Shown here piece after piece: positions 34,215 to 43,797 of a stretch of DNA of 64,000 nt (the first letter of the stretch is position 1; each line of letters starts with the position of its first letter). Source of the DNA: Duodenibacillus sp964509205 (GTDB lineage: Bacteria; Pseudomonadota; Gammaproteobacteria; Burkholderiales; Burkholderiaceae_F). The notes below the pieces were generated by a model, which was given only the letters and a program-made list of their open reading frames with translations, was not told the DNA's origin and searched no databases. The stretch covers positions 1 to 64,000 of the forward strand of contig CAZDVW010000007.1 in assembly GCA_964509205.1 (NCBI GenBank). Direction: 5' to 3'. Position numbers and translations under genes: made by a program.

Positions 34215-36163
34215 GCTCGGCCTCTCTTTCGCACGGATGCCGGGATTGAAAGCTTCACGCACGTTCCGTGCGGGTAAACCGCGGGATCGGCAGAACTCAC
34301 GGAAACAGTCGCCCCGATCCGTTCTGCGCGCTCGCGCATAATGCTCAAACCGAAATGCGACGACTTCCTGGATTCCGCAAGTTCCGGATCAATTCCGAGT
34401 CCGTTATCCATCACGCGCAACTCAAACTCATCGGCATTGTTAATGATGACGCTGACATGCGTAGCCTTGGCGTGCTTGCGTACATTCGCCAACGCTTCCT
34501 GCATAATGAACACAATCTGAAGTTTTTGCTGTTCCGTCGGCTCTCCGGCGGCTCCGTGCATGCGAAAGTCCACCGGAATATTCGTCTGTGCGCGAAAACG
34601 ATCAACAACGGTCGTAATCGCCTCGGTAAACGGCTCACGGTGCAGACGTTCGCGGAAATTCAAAAGCAACTCACGAACATCCGCATACGATTCCTGCACG
34701 CCGGTCTTGATTTGACCGACGGTTTCTTCAACCAGTCCCTGATCCTTATCTCGAAGCGCCCCTTCAAGAATCTGCACCTGAAGATTGAGAAAAGACAGGG
34801 ACTGCGCAATGGAATCGTGCAGTCCCTGAGCCAGAAACGTGCGCTCCTGAGCCACGGCGAATTCCCGATCCCTGTTCACAAGACGGCGGTTGGCAATGGC
34901 AACGGCCAAATGCGTTCCAAAGTTTTCATACAGCTGATTGCGGCGCGGACTCAGCTGCATGTCGCGGCCGAAAAAGAGCAAGTAAATTCCCAACGTCTTT
35001 CCGCCGCTTCGCACATGAAAACAGTAAGCACTTTTAAACTCGCGCATGGGGACAAACAACTGGTCAAACAACAGTTCTTTATTCCCGCTCGGGTAAAACT
35101 TAAGACCGACCTCGGTCAGAGAAAACTCCTCGGCATCCGTGTAAAAAAGCTCTCTTGAGTGAATGGCTTTCTGAGCCTCCTCGGGAAGATCCGTCTGTGC
35201 CACAAGTTTTAACTGCTGCGTCTTCTCGTCAAGAAGAAGAACGGCCGAGGCATAAGCTCCCGTGTAATGAATCAGTCGGAGCGTGAAGTTGTCGCACATC
35301 TCCGTGACGCTCTGAACTTTTCCAAGAAAGGAGGTGATTTCGTAAAGCTGCGCAAGGTTTCTGTTTCTTTCTTCAACCGCAAATGTTTTTTGCTGCGTCG
35401 TCGTCTCAAGGCCCTGCACCAAACTCTGCAGGCGGGCCGCCATACGATTAAACCCGTCTGCGATGTGCTCAAATTCAGAACAACCGGGCAAGGAAAGTCG
35501 AACGGAAAGATTGCCTCTTGTAAACTCTTCAAGCGTCTCAGTCACGCTGTCAATGGGGCGAATTACCCACTTGACGAGATACCAAAGAATGACGACAAGC
35601 CCCAAAACACAGAAAGCGACAAGCAGAATTTGGATGATTCGAGCCAGCGTCGCATAATCGGTTCGATCTGTCTGTATGAGCTCTTCAAGACTCGTCAGTT
35701 CGGGCATGATGCGTTCGATATCCTGCACATTAATCGGACTGGAGTGCTCTCTGGCCTCTGAAAGCAATCGGATCAAAATCGAATGCCATTGCACGCGAAC
35801 GTTTTGCGTCAGAAGCAATATTTTTTCTTTGTGTTTGGAATCCGATGCTTCAACATTCAAACGAAGATTGCGGATGGAAGCACCAACCGAGTCGGTTAGT
35901 TCCTTAAATTCAACACGCGTGAAGCGATCATCCGTCATGATGTTCGCTTTATAAATATCTGTTCGAATCGATGAAACATATGAGAGCGACACGTAGTAGT
36001 CGTGCACCCTCTTGTTGAGAACAAATGTGTAGCTCACGGAAGCCGTCAACAGTGCAATCCAGAGCAAAATAACCGCCGTCAAACGCCAAAAAAGCGTATG
36101 CGTTATCAGTTCCGGTTTTTCAAGCGGCGCAAGGCCGTTCATCTGTGTCCCTTGTTTTTCCAT
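34211..36163 (-). CDS. NarX-like sensor histidine kinase
   Basis: This 650-residue membrane kinase has a first membrane helix at about 28-48, a periplasmic helical sensor region, a second helix near 185-205, a HAMP linker (VIRPIDSVTETLEEF), a GAF-like segment and a HisKA_3 dimerisation domain with phospho-acceptor H449 (GLHDSIAQ). The ATPase domain has an N-box EALANVRKHAKA and a DNGLGID G-box. This is the NarX/NarQ subfamily, which partners with LuxR-type regulators. The NarX nitrate P-box is not recognisable, so the signal is unknown. No response regulator is nearby. Confidence 0.85.
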   Translation of the reverse strand: MEKQGTQMNGLAPLEKPELITHTLFWRLTAVILLWIALLTASVSYTFVLNKRVHDYYVSLSYVSSIRTDIYKANIMTDDRFTRVEFKELTDSVGASIRNLRLNVEASDSKHKEKILLLTQNVRVQWHSILIRLLSEAREHSSPINVQDIERIMPELTSLEELIQTDRTDYATLARIIQILLVAFCVLGLVVILWYLVKWVIRPIDSVTETLEEFTRGNLSVRLSLPGCSEFEHIADGFNRMAARLQSLVQGLETTTQQKTFAVEERNRNLAQLYEITSFLGKVQSVTEMCDNFTLRLIHYTGAYASAVLLLDEKTQQLKLVAQTDLPEEAQKAIHSRELFYTDAEEFSLTEVGLKFYPSGNKELLFDQLFVPMREFKSAYCFHVRSGGKTLGIYLLFFGRDMQLSPRRNQLYENFGTHLAVAIANRRLVNRDREFAVAQERTFLAQGLHDSIAQSLSFLNLQVQILEGALRDKDQGLVEETVGQIKTGVQESYADVRELLLNFRERLHREPFTEAITTVVDRFRAQTNIPVDFRMHGAAGEPTEQQKLQIVFIMQEALANVRKHAKATHVSVIINNADEFELRVMDNGLGIDPELAESRKSSHFGLSIMRERAERIGATVSVSSADPAVYPHGTCVKLSIPASVRKRGRA

Positions 36164-36167
36164 CGGC

Positions 36168-38708
36168 TCAGATCAGTGTCGGTTCTGGTTTCTCTTCGTC
36201 GGAGTTTGCTCCGGAATCCGTGTTTTCATTTTTTTCGAAAGCACGAAGAGCCGTCGGAACAAAACGGATCTCAATGGGTTTTCCCTTCCTGGCTCGCCGT
36301 CCGAAATGATGTTCCCAATCGGAACGAACGAGTGTCTTTTCCCGCGTTTTCGTTCGCCCGACTCCCACAACAACACAGCCCTTCGTTGTGCACGGAAGAA
36401 TATCCAACAGTTTTTCTCCCGGATTAAGATCCATGAGCGTCACGCCCTTGCCGCCGTCACTGAGAACGCGTAAATCTTTCAGTTCAAACACCAAAAGTCG
36501 GCCGCCCGAAGAAAGGCAGGCAAGTCTGTCGGTTTCTGCCGTTACAAGCCGCGGCATCAGAAGCTTAACGCCCTGATCAAGACGCATGAAGGTCTTTCCG
36601 GCTCGAACTCGGGCAAACAGATCCTCCATTCGGCAAATCAAACCGAAACCGGCGTCACTCGCCAACACAACGCGGCTATCTTTAGCCGCCACAAGATACC
36701 CGACAACCGATGTGCCCGATTCAAGATCAAAGAAACTGGAAACGGGAAGACCGTCGCCTCGCGAAGGCGGCAATGACGAAACAGGAATGGAATAAACCCT
36801 TCCGTTGTCACCGAAAGCAACAAGCGTATCTTCGGTTCGGCATTCAAAAGCCACGCCGAAGGCATCGCCGATCTTATAACTCATCAGCGTTGCATCATGG
36901 CCATGCCCCGATCGAGAGCGAATGAATCCCTTTTTTGAAAGAATAACCGTCACCGGCTCATCCGCAATCTCAGATTCCACACTGGCACGTTTAGCCGCCA
37001 AAACAAGAGTCCGCCTCGGATCTCCGAATGTTTTAACCGCTTCTCGAACTTCCCGTGCGACGAGAGCACGCAGCAATTTTTCACTCTTGATGGTTCTCTC
37101 AAGCGTACGAGCCTCATCCTGCAATTTTTCCATCTCTGCAAGAAGTTTTTCGAATTCCAAGTTGGCAAGCTGTCTGAGGCGCAACTCAAGGATATCTTCC
37201 GCCTGCACTTCCGTTAAAGAAAACTCTTCCATGAGTTTTTTCTTCGGATCGGGGTCAAAGCGAACAATCTCAATGACGCGATCAATATTGTCCACAGCGA
37301 TTCGTCGGCCCGAAAGAATATGCAGGCGATTGTTGACCTTTTCCAAGCGCACTTCCGAACGACGCTTTACCGTGGCAAGACGCGCCTGAACCCACTCAGA
37401 AAGAATAGCAAGCAGCCCCTTTTGCCCCGGGTGTCCGTCCGTTCCGACGACAACTAAATTGACGGATGCATTGGATTCAAGCGAGGTTTGAGAAAGGAGC
37501 AGATTGACAAACATCTCCCTGTCAATTCTCGACGTCTTCGGCTCAAAGACAATGCGCATCGGCGTGTCTTTGTCACACTCATTGCGAACGCCGTCAAGCA
37601 AAGAAAGCATGTGCGCCTTAGCCTGCTGTTGATCAGCTGACAACACGCGCTTTCCCGCCTTCGGTTTCGGATTCGTAATCTCTTCGATCTGAGAAAGAAC
37701 GGATTCTGCGCTGGCTGCCGGCGGCAATTCATCAATCACGAGTTGCCATTGCCCGCGCTGCAATTCCTCAAAGTGATAACGAGCACGAACTTTGAGACTT
37801 CCGCGACCGATCCTGTAGATTTCTCGGATTTCCTCAGGAGAAGAAATGATTTGACCGCCGCCCGGAAAGTCCGGTGCCGGAAGAACCTTAAGCACATCTT
37901 CCAGAGTGGCATCCGGTTTTTCTAACAGCAGCAACACCGCCTCTCCGACCTCGGTAAGGTTGTGCGGCGGAATTTCCGTTGCCAATCCGACGGCAATGCC
38001 GCTTGATCCGTTTAAGAGAACAAAAGGCAACCGTGCCGGCAACAAAGCCGGCTCCTTAAAGGATCCGTCGTAATTGGGAATGAACTCCACATCTTCGCTG
38101 TCAAGTTCCGAGAGAAGCAACTCCGATATCTTTGTCAGCCGAGCTTCCGTGTAACGCATGGCCGCCGGACCGTCGCCGTCGCGAGAACCAAAATTTCCCT
38201 CGCCGTCCACAAGCGGGTAGCGCAACGTAAAAGATTGAGCCATGCGCACCATGGCTTCATAGGCGGCCTGGTCTCCGTGCGGGTGATACTTGCCGAGTAC
38301 GTCGCCGACAACGCGTGCACACTTAACTGCCTTCGCAGGAGGAGCAAGCCTCATTCTGTCCATGGAATAAAGAATTCGGCGCTGTACGGGCTTGAGTCCG
38401 TCAAAAACATCCGGAAGAGCACGTCCCTTCACAACAGAGAGCGCATATTCCAAATACGCCTTCGCCGCGAAACGAGCAAGCGTCAGCTCCCCATTCTCTT
38501 CATACGGAGCCCCATCGCTAAGAACACTCGGCAACGGCAAAGCAGCCTTCTGCGTACGTACGGAAGTCTTCTCTTTTTCAACAGGCTGTTTTGTTTGTTC
38601 GGTAGCTTGTTCTGTCTTTTTGTCTTCTCGCACGGCGGACGCATCATCTAAAGGTGAAATATCCCCGCGACCGAATAAATCCAGAGTTTCAGGTGTTTCT
38701 TTTTTCAT
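36168..38708 (-). CDS. parC: DNA topoisomerase IV subunit A
   Basis: This 846-residue type IIA topoisomerase subunit decatenates daughter chromosomes with ParE. It has ALPDVFDGLKPVQRRILYSM, the QRDR segment GKYHPHGDQAAYEAM, and the active-site tyrosine in AAMRYTEARLTKI. A C-terminal beta-pinwheel region follows. About 70 poorly conserved, charged residues precede the catalytic domain, longer than in E. coli ParC. At the position of E. coli Ser80 the residue is Gln. parE is not in the window. Confidence 0.93.
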   Translation of the reverse strand: MKKETPETLDLFGRGDISPLDDASAVREDKKTEQATEQTKQPVEKEKTSVRTQKAALPLPSVLSDGAPYEENGELTLARFAAKAYLEYALSVVKGRALPDVFDGLKPVQRRILYSMDRMRLAPPAKAVKCARVVGDVLGKYHPHGDQAAYEAMVRMAQSFTLRYPLVDGEGNFGSRDGDGPAAMRYTEARLTKISELLLSELDSEDVEFIPNYDGSFKEPALLPARLPFVLLNGSSGIAVGLATEIPPHNLTEVGEAVLLLLEKPDATLEDVLKVLPAPDFPGGGQIISSPEEIREIYRIGRGSLKVRARYHFEELQRGQWQLVIDELPPAASAESVLSQIEEITNPKPKAGKRVLSADQQQAKAHMLSLLDGVRNECDKDTPMRIVFEPKTSRIDREMFVNLLLSQTSLESNASVNLVVVGTDGHPGQKGLLAILSEWVQARLATVKRRSEVRLEKVNNRLHILSGRRIAVDNIDRVIEIVRFDPDPKKKLMEEFSLTEVQAEDILELRLRQLANLEFEKLLAEMEKLQDEARTLERTIKSEKLLRALVAREVREAVKTFGDPRRTLVLAAKRASVESEIADEPVTVILSKKGFIRSRSGHGHDATLMSYKIGDAFGVAFECRTEDTLVAFGDNGRVYSIPVSSLPPSRGDGLPVSSFFDLESGTSVVGYLVAAKDSRVVLASDAGFGLICRMEDLFARVRAGKTFMRLDQGVKLLMPRLVTAETDRLACLSSGGRLLVFELKDLRVLSDGGKGVTLMDLNPGEKLLDILPCTTKGCVVVGVGRTKTREKTLVRSDWEHHFGRRARKGKPIEIRFVPTALRAFEKNENTDSGANSDEEKPEPTLI

Positions 38709-38747
38709 GTCTGTTTGTTCATCGTCTCGCCAAAGCGTTTCGGTATT

Positions 38748-40136
38748 TTAGTTGCTGTCTGCGTTTTGATTGTCTAAAACCGCAGGGATATCCGAGGGAG
38801 CATCCAAGGACACCGTCTCGACGTCACGCAAGTTCTTTCCCATGATGTTTGTCCGTTTCCGAACATTATCCAACGCCGTTCTGACGCCGTCGACCTTCTT
38901 CTCAACTGCATCAAATGCTTCCGAGAATTTCAAAAATTCACTCTTCACTTTGCCGAGAATTTGCGAAACCTCGGCACTCTTTTTCTCAATTGCAAGCGTT
39001 CTGAATCCCAACTGAAGACTGTTAAGAAGTGCGGCTAATACAGTAGGGCCTGCGATGGTCACGTGCGACTGACGGTGCACGCGTTCAATCAGTCCCGGTC
39101 GTTTAATCACCTCAGCCCACAGACTCTCCACGGGCAGGTACATGATGGCGAACTCCGTCGTATACGGGACTTCCACGTATTTGCGGCGGATTTTTTCTGC
39201 CTCCTGCAGAATGCGGCTTTCCAGCGCCTTCGAACTCGCTTCCATTTGCTCGGCGTCAGCCTTTTCGGCCGCATCAAGGAGCCGCTCGTAATCCTCAAGC
39301 GGAAACTTGGCGTCAATCGGCAGGTAAACAGGAGCTTTTCCTTCCTTTCCCGGCAATTTAACGGCAAATTCAACGCGCTCATTCGAGCGAGGGCGCGTTG
39401 CCACATTCTTATCGTACTGATCCGGCGTCAAGATTTCAGCCAGGAGATTCCCCAGCTGAACTTCGCCGAACGTTCCGCGCGTTTTGACATTGACAAGCAC
39501 GCGGCGCAACCCATCCACATTTTGTGCAACCTGACGCATCTCGCCCAAGCCGTTATAGACCGACTGCAACTGTTCGTCGACTTTTCTAAAACTCGCAGTG
39601 ATGCGCTCGTTGAGAGTTTGCTGCAACTTTTCTTCAACAGTCGAACGCATTTGGCGAAGTGCCGCGTCATTCGAATCCCGAATGGACGTCAGCTGATCAT
39701 TCAGACTCTTTCGCATTCCCTCAAGACCGGTTGCAATAGCTCCGGACAGGGAATCCAATCGCTTTTCCTGCTGAATCGTTTGGGATTGCAATTGCTTTAA
39801 GAGCGAATCTTGCATCCCCTTTTCATTTTGTTGTTGAATTTCGGATGCCTTTTGTACCAATCCCATAAACCCATTCATTTGAGCGCTTTGTGATGATTTC
39901 AGCTCATTGGAGGATTCGCGAACATCCCTGCGAAGCAGTTCAAGCGACGAGGAAAAACTCTCCGTTGTCTTCTCGCGTTGCTCCAAGAGAAGTTTCGCAA
40001 GCGTTTGCTCAAATTTGTTGCTTTGCTGGGCAAGACGCCAAAGCAAAGCGATCACAACGAGCAAAAGAAAGAAGGCAAGCAAAAAACCGACCGACGTCAC
40101 AGCTGCGTCAGACGGCGCAATTGGCAGTTGCGTCAT
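38748..40136 (-). CDS. rmuC: RmuC-family DNA recombination protein
   Basis: This protein of about 462 residues has one N-terminal membrane helix (VGFLLAFFLLLVVIALLWRL), a long coiled coil (about residues 40-210), and the conserved RmuC core with GTFGEVQLGNLL, LPIDAKFPLEDY and FLPVESLWAEV-like stretches. RmuC proteins limit inverted-repeat rearrangements and may be nucleases. The ATG at 40136 is chosen; a TTG at 40148 is also in frame. It lies between parC and ftsB. Confidence 0.9.
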   Translation of the reverse strand: MTQLPIAPSDAAVTSVGFLLAFFLLLVVIALLWRLAQQSNKFEQTLAKLLLEQREKTTESFSSSLELLRRDVRESSNELKSSQSAQMNGFMGLVQKASEIQQQNEKGMQDSLLKQLQSQTIQQEKRLDSLSGAIATGLEGMRKSLNDQLTSIRDSNDAALRQMRSTVEEKLQQTLNERITASFRKVDEQLQSVYNGLGEMRQVAQNVDGLRRVLVNVKTRGTFGEVQLGNLLAEILTPDQYDKNVATRPRSNERVEFAVKLPGKEGKAPVYLPIDAKFPLEDYERLLDAAEKADAEQMEASSKALESRILQEAEKIRRKYVEVPYTTEFAIMYLPVESLWAEVIKRPGLIERVHRQSHVTIAGPTVLAALLNSLQLGFRTLAIEKKSAEVSQILGKVKSEFLKFSEAFDAVEKKVDGVRTALDNVRKRTNIMGKNLRDVETVSLDAPSDIPAVLDNQNADSN

Positions 40137-40241
40137 GAATGGATCCAAAAATTAAAGAGGTGAAAACTTTAGCAGTTTTTAAACCGCTTTCTTCGGTCGT
40201 AAGGCAGAAATGAGGCCGTCACTTATCGTCGAAAATTTGTC

Positions 40242-40640
40242 TTACTTTTCTTTCGTACGCGACTCACCCGGCGAATACAGATGGTCTTGCTTTGGCTTGA
40301 AAAGATGTCCCCGGGTCACATCCGATGAATTCTTGGGGATGCTCAGCGCCTCTTTAGAACCCTCTGGAACAAAACGGAACAGAACCTCGTCGCCACGGAT
40401 CATTCCGAGCTGCGTGCGAGCTTGTTCAAGAACTGCATCTGTTCCGCTCTCGAGAGACTCAATCTCGGTTGCCGTCATGCCGTTTTGTGCGCGGAGCTGG
40501 TCATTGCTCTCGCTGATCATCGCGACATCTCTCTGCAGTTCCCACATCCGAAAAAGACCACCCTTTCCGAACCACAGCGGCCACTGAATCATGACCGCCA
40601 GGGCGAAAAGGGTGACACAGATGACGTAACGCAAGTTCAC
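40242..40640 (-). CDS. ftsB: Cell division protein FtsB
   Basis: This protein of about 132 residues has one membrane helix near the start (RYVICVTLFALAVMIQWPLWF), the GKGGL motif and a short coiled coil, then a C-terminal region including LGMIRGDEVLFRFV. FtsB links FtsL and FtsQ in the divisome. A GTG at 40640 with GGAG seven bases upstream is preferred to a TTG at 40661. It follows eno by 24 bp, the usual eno-ftsB pair. It is somewhat longer at the C-terminus than E. coli FtsB. Confidence 0.88.
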   Translation of the reverse strand: MNLRYVICVTLFALAVMIQWPLWFGKGGLFRMWELQRDVAMISESNDQLRAQNGMTATEIESLESGTDAVLEQARTQLGMIRGDEVLFRFVPEGSKEALSIPKNSSDVTRGHLFKPKQDHLYSPGESRTKEK

Positions 40641-40664
40641 GTCAAACTCCGAATCGATCAAATA

Positions 40665-41951
40665 TTACTTGATCGAATAGAACGCAGCGCGTCCCGGATA
40701 CACAGCCACAGAACCCAGGTTCTCTTCGATACGAAGGAGCTGGTTGTATTTGGCCATGCGGTCAGAACGGCTCATAGAACCCGTCTTAATCTGACCCGCA
40801 TTCAAACCGACGGCGATATCGGCAATCGTCGAATCCTCGGTTTCTCCGGAGCGATGGCTTACGACTGCCGTGTAGCCGGCCTTCTTAGCCATATCGATCG
40901 CTTCGAAGGTCTCAGAAAGCGTACCAATCTGGTTGACTTTGATGAGAATGGAGTTAGCAACACCCTTCTCGATGCCTTCCTTCAGGATCTTCGGATTTGT
41001 CACAAACAGATCGTCGCCGACCAACTGGATCTTGCCGCCGAGCAGGTCCGTCAAGTGCTTCCAGCCTTCCCAATCGCCTTCGGCCATGCCGTCTTCGATC
41101 GAGATAATCGGATACTTCTCAACCCAGCCCTTAAGGACAAGCGCCCACTCTTCGGCCGTCATGGATTTGCCGCTGCTCTTGGCGAGCGTGTACTTGCCGT
41201 CCTCGTAGAACTCACTCGAGGCGCAGTCCAAACCGATGCAAACGTCGCGACCCGGTTCCAAACCAGCTGCTTTAATGGCTTCAATGATCAGCTCGATCGC
41301 TTCCTCGTGGCTTTCGCACTTGGGAGCGAAACCGCCTTCGTCGCCCACAGCTGTACTCATGCCCTTGGAGTTAATGATCTTCTTGAGGGCATGGAAGGTT
41401 TCTGCGCCATAGCGAAGGGCTTCCTTAAAGCTCGGTGCGCCAACCGGAATGATCATGAATTCCTGCAAATCGAGGTTGTTATTGGCGTGAGCGCCGCCGT
41501 TGATCACGTTCATCATCGGAACCGGAAGCTGAACGGCTCCCATGCCGCCGAAGTAACGATACAGGGGCATGCCGCTTTCTTCTGCAGCCGCGCGAGCGAC
41601 AGCCATTGAAACAGCGAGGATGGCATTGGCACCAAGGCGGCTCTTGTTGTCCGTTCCGTCCAGTTCAATCATCTTGCGATCAATGTAGGCCTGGTCAGAT
41701 GCTTCCAATCCCATAACGGCGTCGGCAATTTCCGTATTCACATGCTCAACGGCCTTGAGAACACCCTTTCCGCCGTAACGCTTCGGATCTTTGTCGCGCA
41801 GTTCAATCGCCTCACGGATACCTGTGGACGCTCCAGAGGGAACGCCGGCACGACCGATCGCACCGCTTTCGAGGACAACTTCAGCCTCAACAGTCGGGTT
41901 GCCGCGGCTATCGAGGATCTCACGTCCGATAACATCAATAATTGCACTCAT
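40665..41951 (-). CDS. eno: Enolase
   Basis: This 428-residue glycolytic enzyme interconverts 2-phosphoglycerate and PEP. Clear motifs include EILDSRGNPTVEAEV, GVPSGASTGIREA, the metal-site SIEDGMAEGDW and the catalytic/substrate loop VSHRSGETEDSTIAD. It lies between kdsA, whose substrate is PEP, and ftsB, a common proteobacterial order. Confidence 0.98.
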   Translation of the reverse strand: MSAIIDVIGREILDSRGNPTVEAEVVLESGAIGRAGVPSGASTGIREAIELRDKDPKRYGGKGVLKAVEHVNTEIADAVMGLEASDQAYIDRKMIELDGTDNKSRLGANAILAVSMAVARAAAEESGMPLYRYFGGMGAVQLPVPMMNVINGGAHANNNLDLQEFMIIPVGAPSFKEALRYGAETFHALKKIINSKGMSTAVGDEGGFAPKCESHEEAIELIIEAIKAAGLEPGRDVCIGLDCASSEFYEDGKYTLAKSSGKSMTAEEWALVLKGWVEKYPIISIEDGMAEGDWEGWKHLTDLLGGKIQLVGDDLFVTNPKILKEGIEKGVANSILIKVNQIGTLSETFEAIDMAKKAGYTAVVSHRSGETEDSTIADIAVGLNAGQIKTGSMSRSDRMAKYNQLLRIEENLGSVAVYPGRAAFYSIK

Positions 41952-41983
41952 TTTTCTCTTCCTTAAGATTATTAGAGTTTAGG

Positions 41984-42835
41984 TTAAAAAGAATCTTCCA
42001 AATAAGGGCGAGCCTTAACCAAGGCATCAATTTCCTTTAATTGCTCGAGCAATTCCGGCATCCGTTCCAGCCTCACGCAATTCGGGCCGTCGCTCTTGGC
42101 CTGTTCGGGGTTCGGGTGCGTTTCCATAAAGAGACCGTCAATGCCCGCCGCAACCGCACCTCGCGAAAGCACCGGAACAAACCGACGGTCGCCGCCGGAA
42201 CACGCTCCGTTCCCGCCGGGTAACTGCACGGAATGCGTTGCGTCGAAAACAACCGGCGCAAGCGTTTTACGCATGATGGCAAGCGAACGCAGATCACAGA
42301 CAAGATTGCCGTAGCCGAAGCTCGCGCCTCTTTCACAAACCATCACGCAATCTTCGCTAAGTCCAGCTTCTCTGGCCGCATCACGCGCTTTATCGACGAC
42401 ATGCTGCATATCATAGGGGGATAAGAATTGTCCCTTTTTGATGTTGACGGGCTTTCCGCTGGCAGCGCACGCACGAATGAAATCCGTTTGTCGGCAAAGA
42501 AAAGCCGGGGTCTGAAGGACATCCACAACGGAAGCAGCCATTGAGACCTGCGGAACGTCATGCACATCCGTCACAACGGGCACTCCGATTTGACGCTTCA
42601 CTTGCGCAAGGATACGCAACCCCTCTTCACAGCCGGGACCGCGAAAACTTGATCCGGATGTTCGGTTTGCTTTGTCAAAACTCGCTTTGAAAATATAAGG
42701 AATCCCAAGCTTTGCACAGGTTTCCTTCATGAATCCTGCTATGTCGAGCACCATCTGTTCGCTCTCGATAACGCAGGGTCCTGCCATGAGAAAAAATGGG
42801 GTTCTGTTTCCCACTTCAAAATTGCAAAGCTTCAC
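41984..42835 (-). CDS. kdsA: KDO-8-phosphate synthase
   Basis: This 283-residue enzyme condenses PEP with arabinose 5-phosphate to give KDO 8-phosphate for the lipopolysaccharide inner core. It starts at a GTG with GGAGGAAAC upstream. Motifs include FLMAGPCVIESEQM, FKASFDKANRTSGSSFRGPG, KKGQFLSPYDM and FDATHSVQLPGG. It is followed 32 bp later by eno. Confidence 0.96.
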   Translation of the reverse strand: MKLCNFEVGNRTPFFLMAGPCVIESEQMVLDIAGFMKETCAKLGIPYIFKASFDKANRTSGSSFRGPGCEEGLRILAQVKRQIGVPVVTDVHDVPQVSMAASVVDVLQTPAFLCRQTDFIRACAASGKPVNIKKGQFLSPYDMQHVVDKARDAAREAGLSEDCVMVCERGASFGYGNLVCDLRSLAIMRKTLAPVVFDATHSVQLPGGNGACSGGDRRFVPVLSRGAVAAGIDGLFMETHPNPEQAKSDGPNCVRLERMPELLEQLKEIDALVKARPYLEDSF

Positions 42836-42950
42836 GTTTCCTCCGAAAAAGGACTCCTGTAGGAGTGGGTATTTTAGTCCAAGTCAGCATTCGTATCTCC
42901 TCGGAAATTCATTTCGCTGAGAAAAATCACTGAATGGAAAAATACATCCC

Positions 42951-43781
42951 TCATAAAATCAAAAGCAGACACACTCCGACCGGAAAAACAGCAACCGCAG
43001 AATCAAGTCGGTCGTAGAAACCGCCGTGTCCCGGCAACAACCGACCTGAGTCCTTCACGCCAGAAAGGCGTTTCAGTTCCGACTCAAAAAGGTCACCCGC
43101 AATTGACACGCTCACAAGAAGAAAGATGATCAGAGTGCCGGCAAGAGGACCGGTCTGAGAAAAGACTCTGCTCGTCAGAACCATTTCATGCGGCACGTAA
43201 AACCAACAAAGAATTGCGGCAAGAAACACACAAACATAGGCACCCAATGCGCCTTCCCAACTTTTCTTAGGGCTGATGGCAGGAGCCATCCGGTGCCGGC
43301 CAAATGCGATTCCGAAAAAATATGCAAAAACGTCGGCAATCCAAACGATTGCAAAAACAGAGAGAACCAATGGCCAACCACCTTCAAACATCAGCCAGAC
43401 AATGCTGAGGTAGGCCGCAGCAACAAACAAGAAAGCAAACAAAATCGAATGAATGCGAGCAATCTTAAAACCCGTTTTTCGAGCATTGAAACACAGCGCA
43501 ACGATCGCCAGCCAAATGCAGGATACGACCAATTCAAGGGCAAGAAACCAAGCTCCTTTCGGTTTGAACGGGAAAATCAGAATCATTCCCATCGCAACAA
43601 GAGCAAAAAGGGCAATCCCGAAAGAGAGCCGCTGGTCAATGCGCTCAAGACGCAGCCACTCAAACAACACGATGGAGAAAGCCAGCGCTAAAACAAATAA
43701 AAACGCTTCTGTTGAGATAAAAAGAGAGCCAACGAGAATCAGTGCAAGAACAAGAGCCGTCGCAATTCGCTGAGCCAACAT
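42951..43781 (-). CDS. cdsA: Phosphatidate cytidylyltransferase
   Basis: This protein of about 276 residues is an integral inner-membrane enzyme with seven or eight helices. It converts phosphatidate and CTP to CDP-diacylglycerol for phospholipid synthesis. The C-terminal signature is present: SVAGDLFESELKR, KDSGRLLPGHGGFYDRLDS. The ATG at 43781 with AGGAG upstream is preferred; the longer form would overlap uppS. It follows uppS by 16 bp, but dxr is displaced from its usual next position. Confidence 0.95.
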   Translation of the reverse strand: MLAQRIATALVLALILVGSLFISTEAFLFVLALAFSIVLFEWLRLERIDQRLSFGIALFALVAMGMILIFPFKPKGAWFLALELVVSCIWLAIVALCFNARKTGFKIARIHSILFAFLFVAAAYLSIVWLMFEGGWPLVLSVFAIVWIADVFAYFFGIAFGRHRMAPAISPKKSWEGALGAYVCVFLAAILCWFYVPHEMVLTSRVFSQTGPLAGTLIIFLLVSVSIAGDLFESELKRLSGVKDSGRLLPGHGGFYDRLDSAVAVFPVGVCLLLIL

Positions 43782-43797
43782 AAATTTCGTTCTCCTA

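Noticed and set aside
34268..35158. Open frame of nearly 300 codons antisense to the NarX-like kinase
   Set aside because: No domain features; the kinase motifs on the opposite strand explain the region.
40422..41609. Open frame of 395 codons antisense to enolase and ftsB
   Set aside because: Enolase is certain; strong codon bias of such genes often leaves an antisense frame open.
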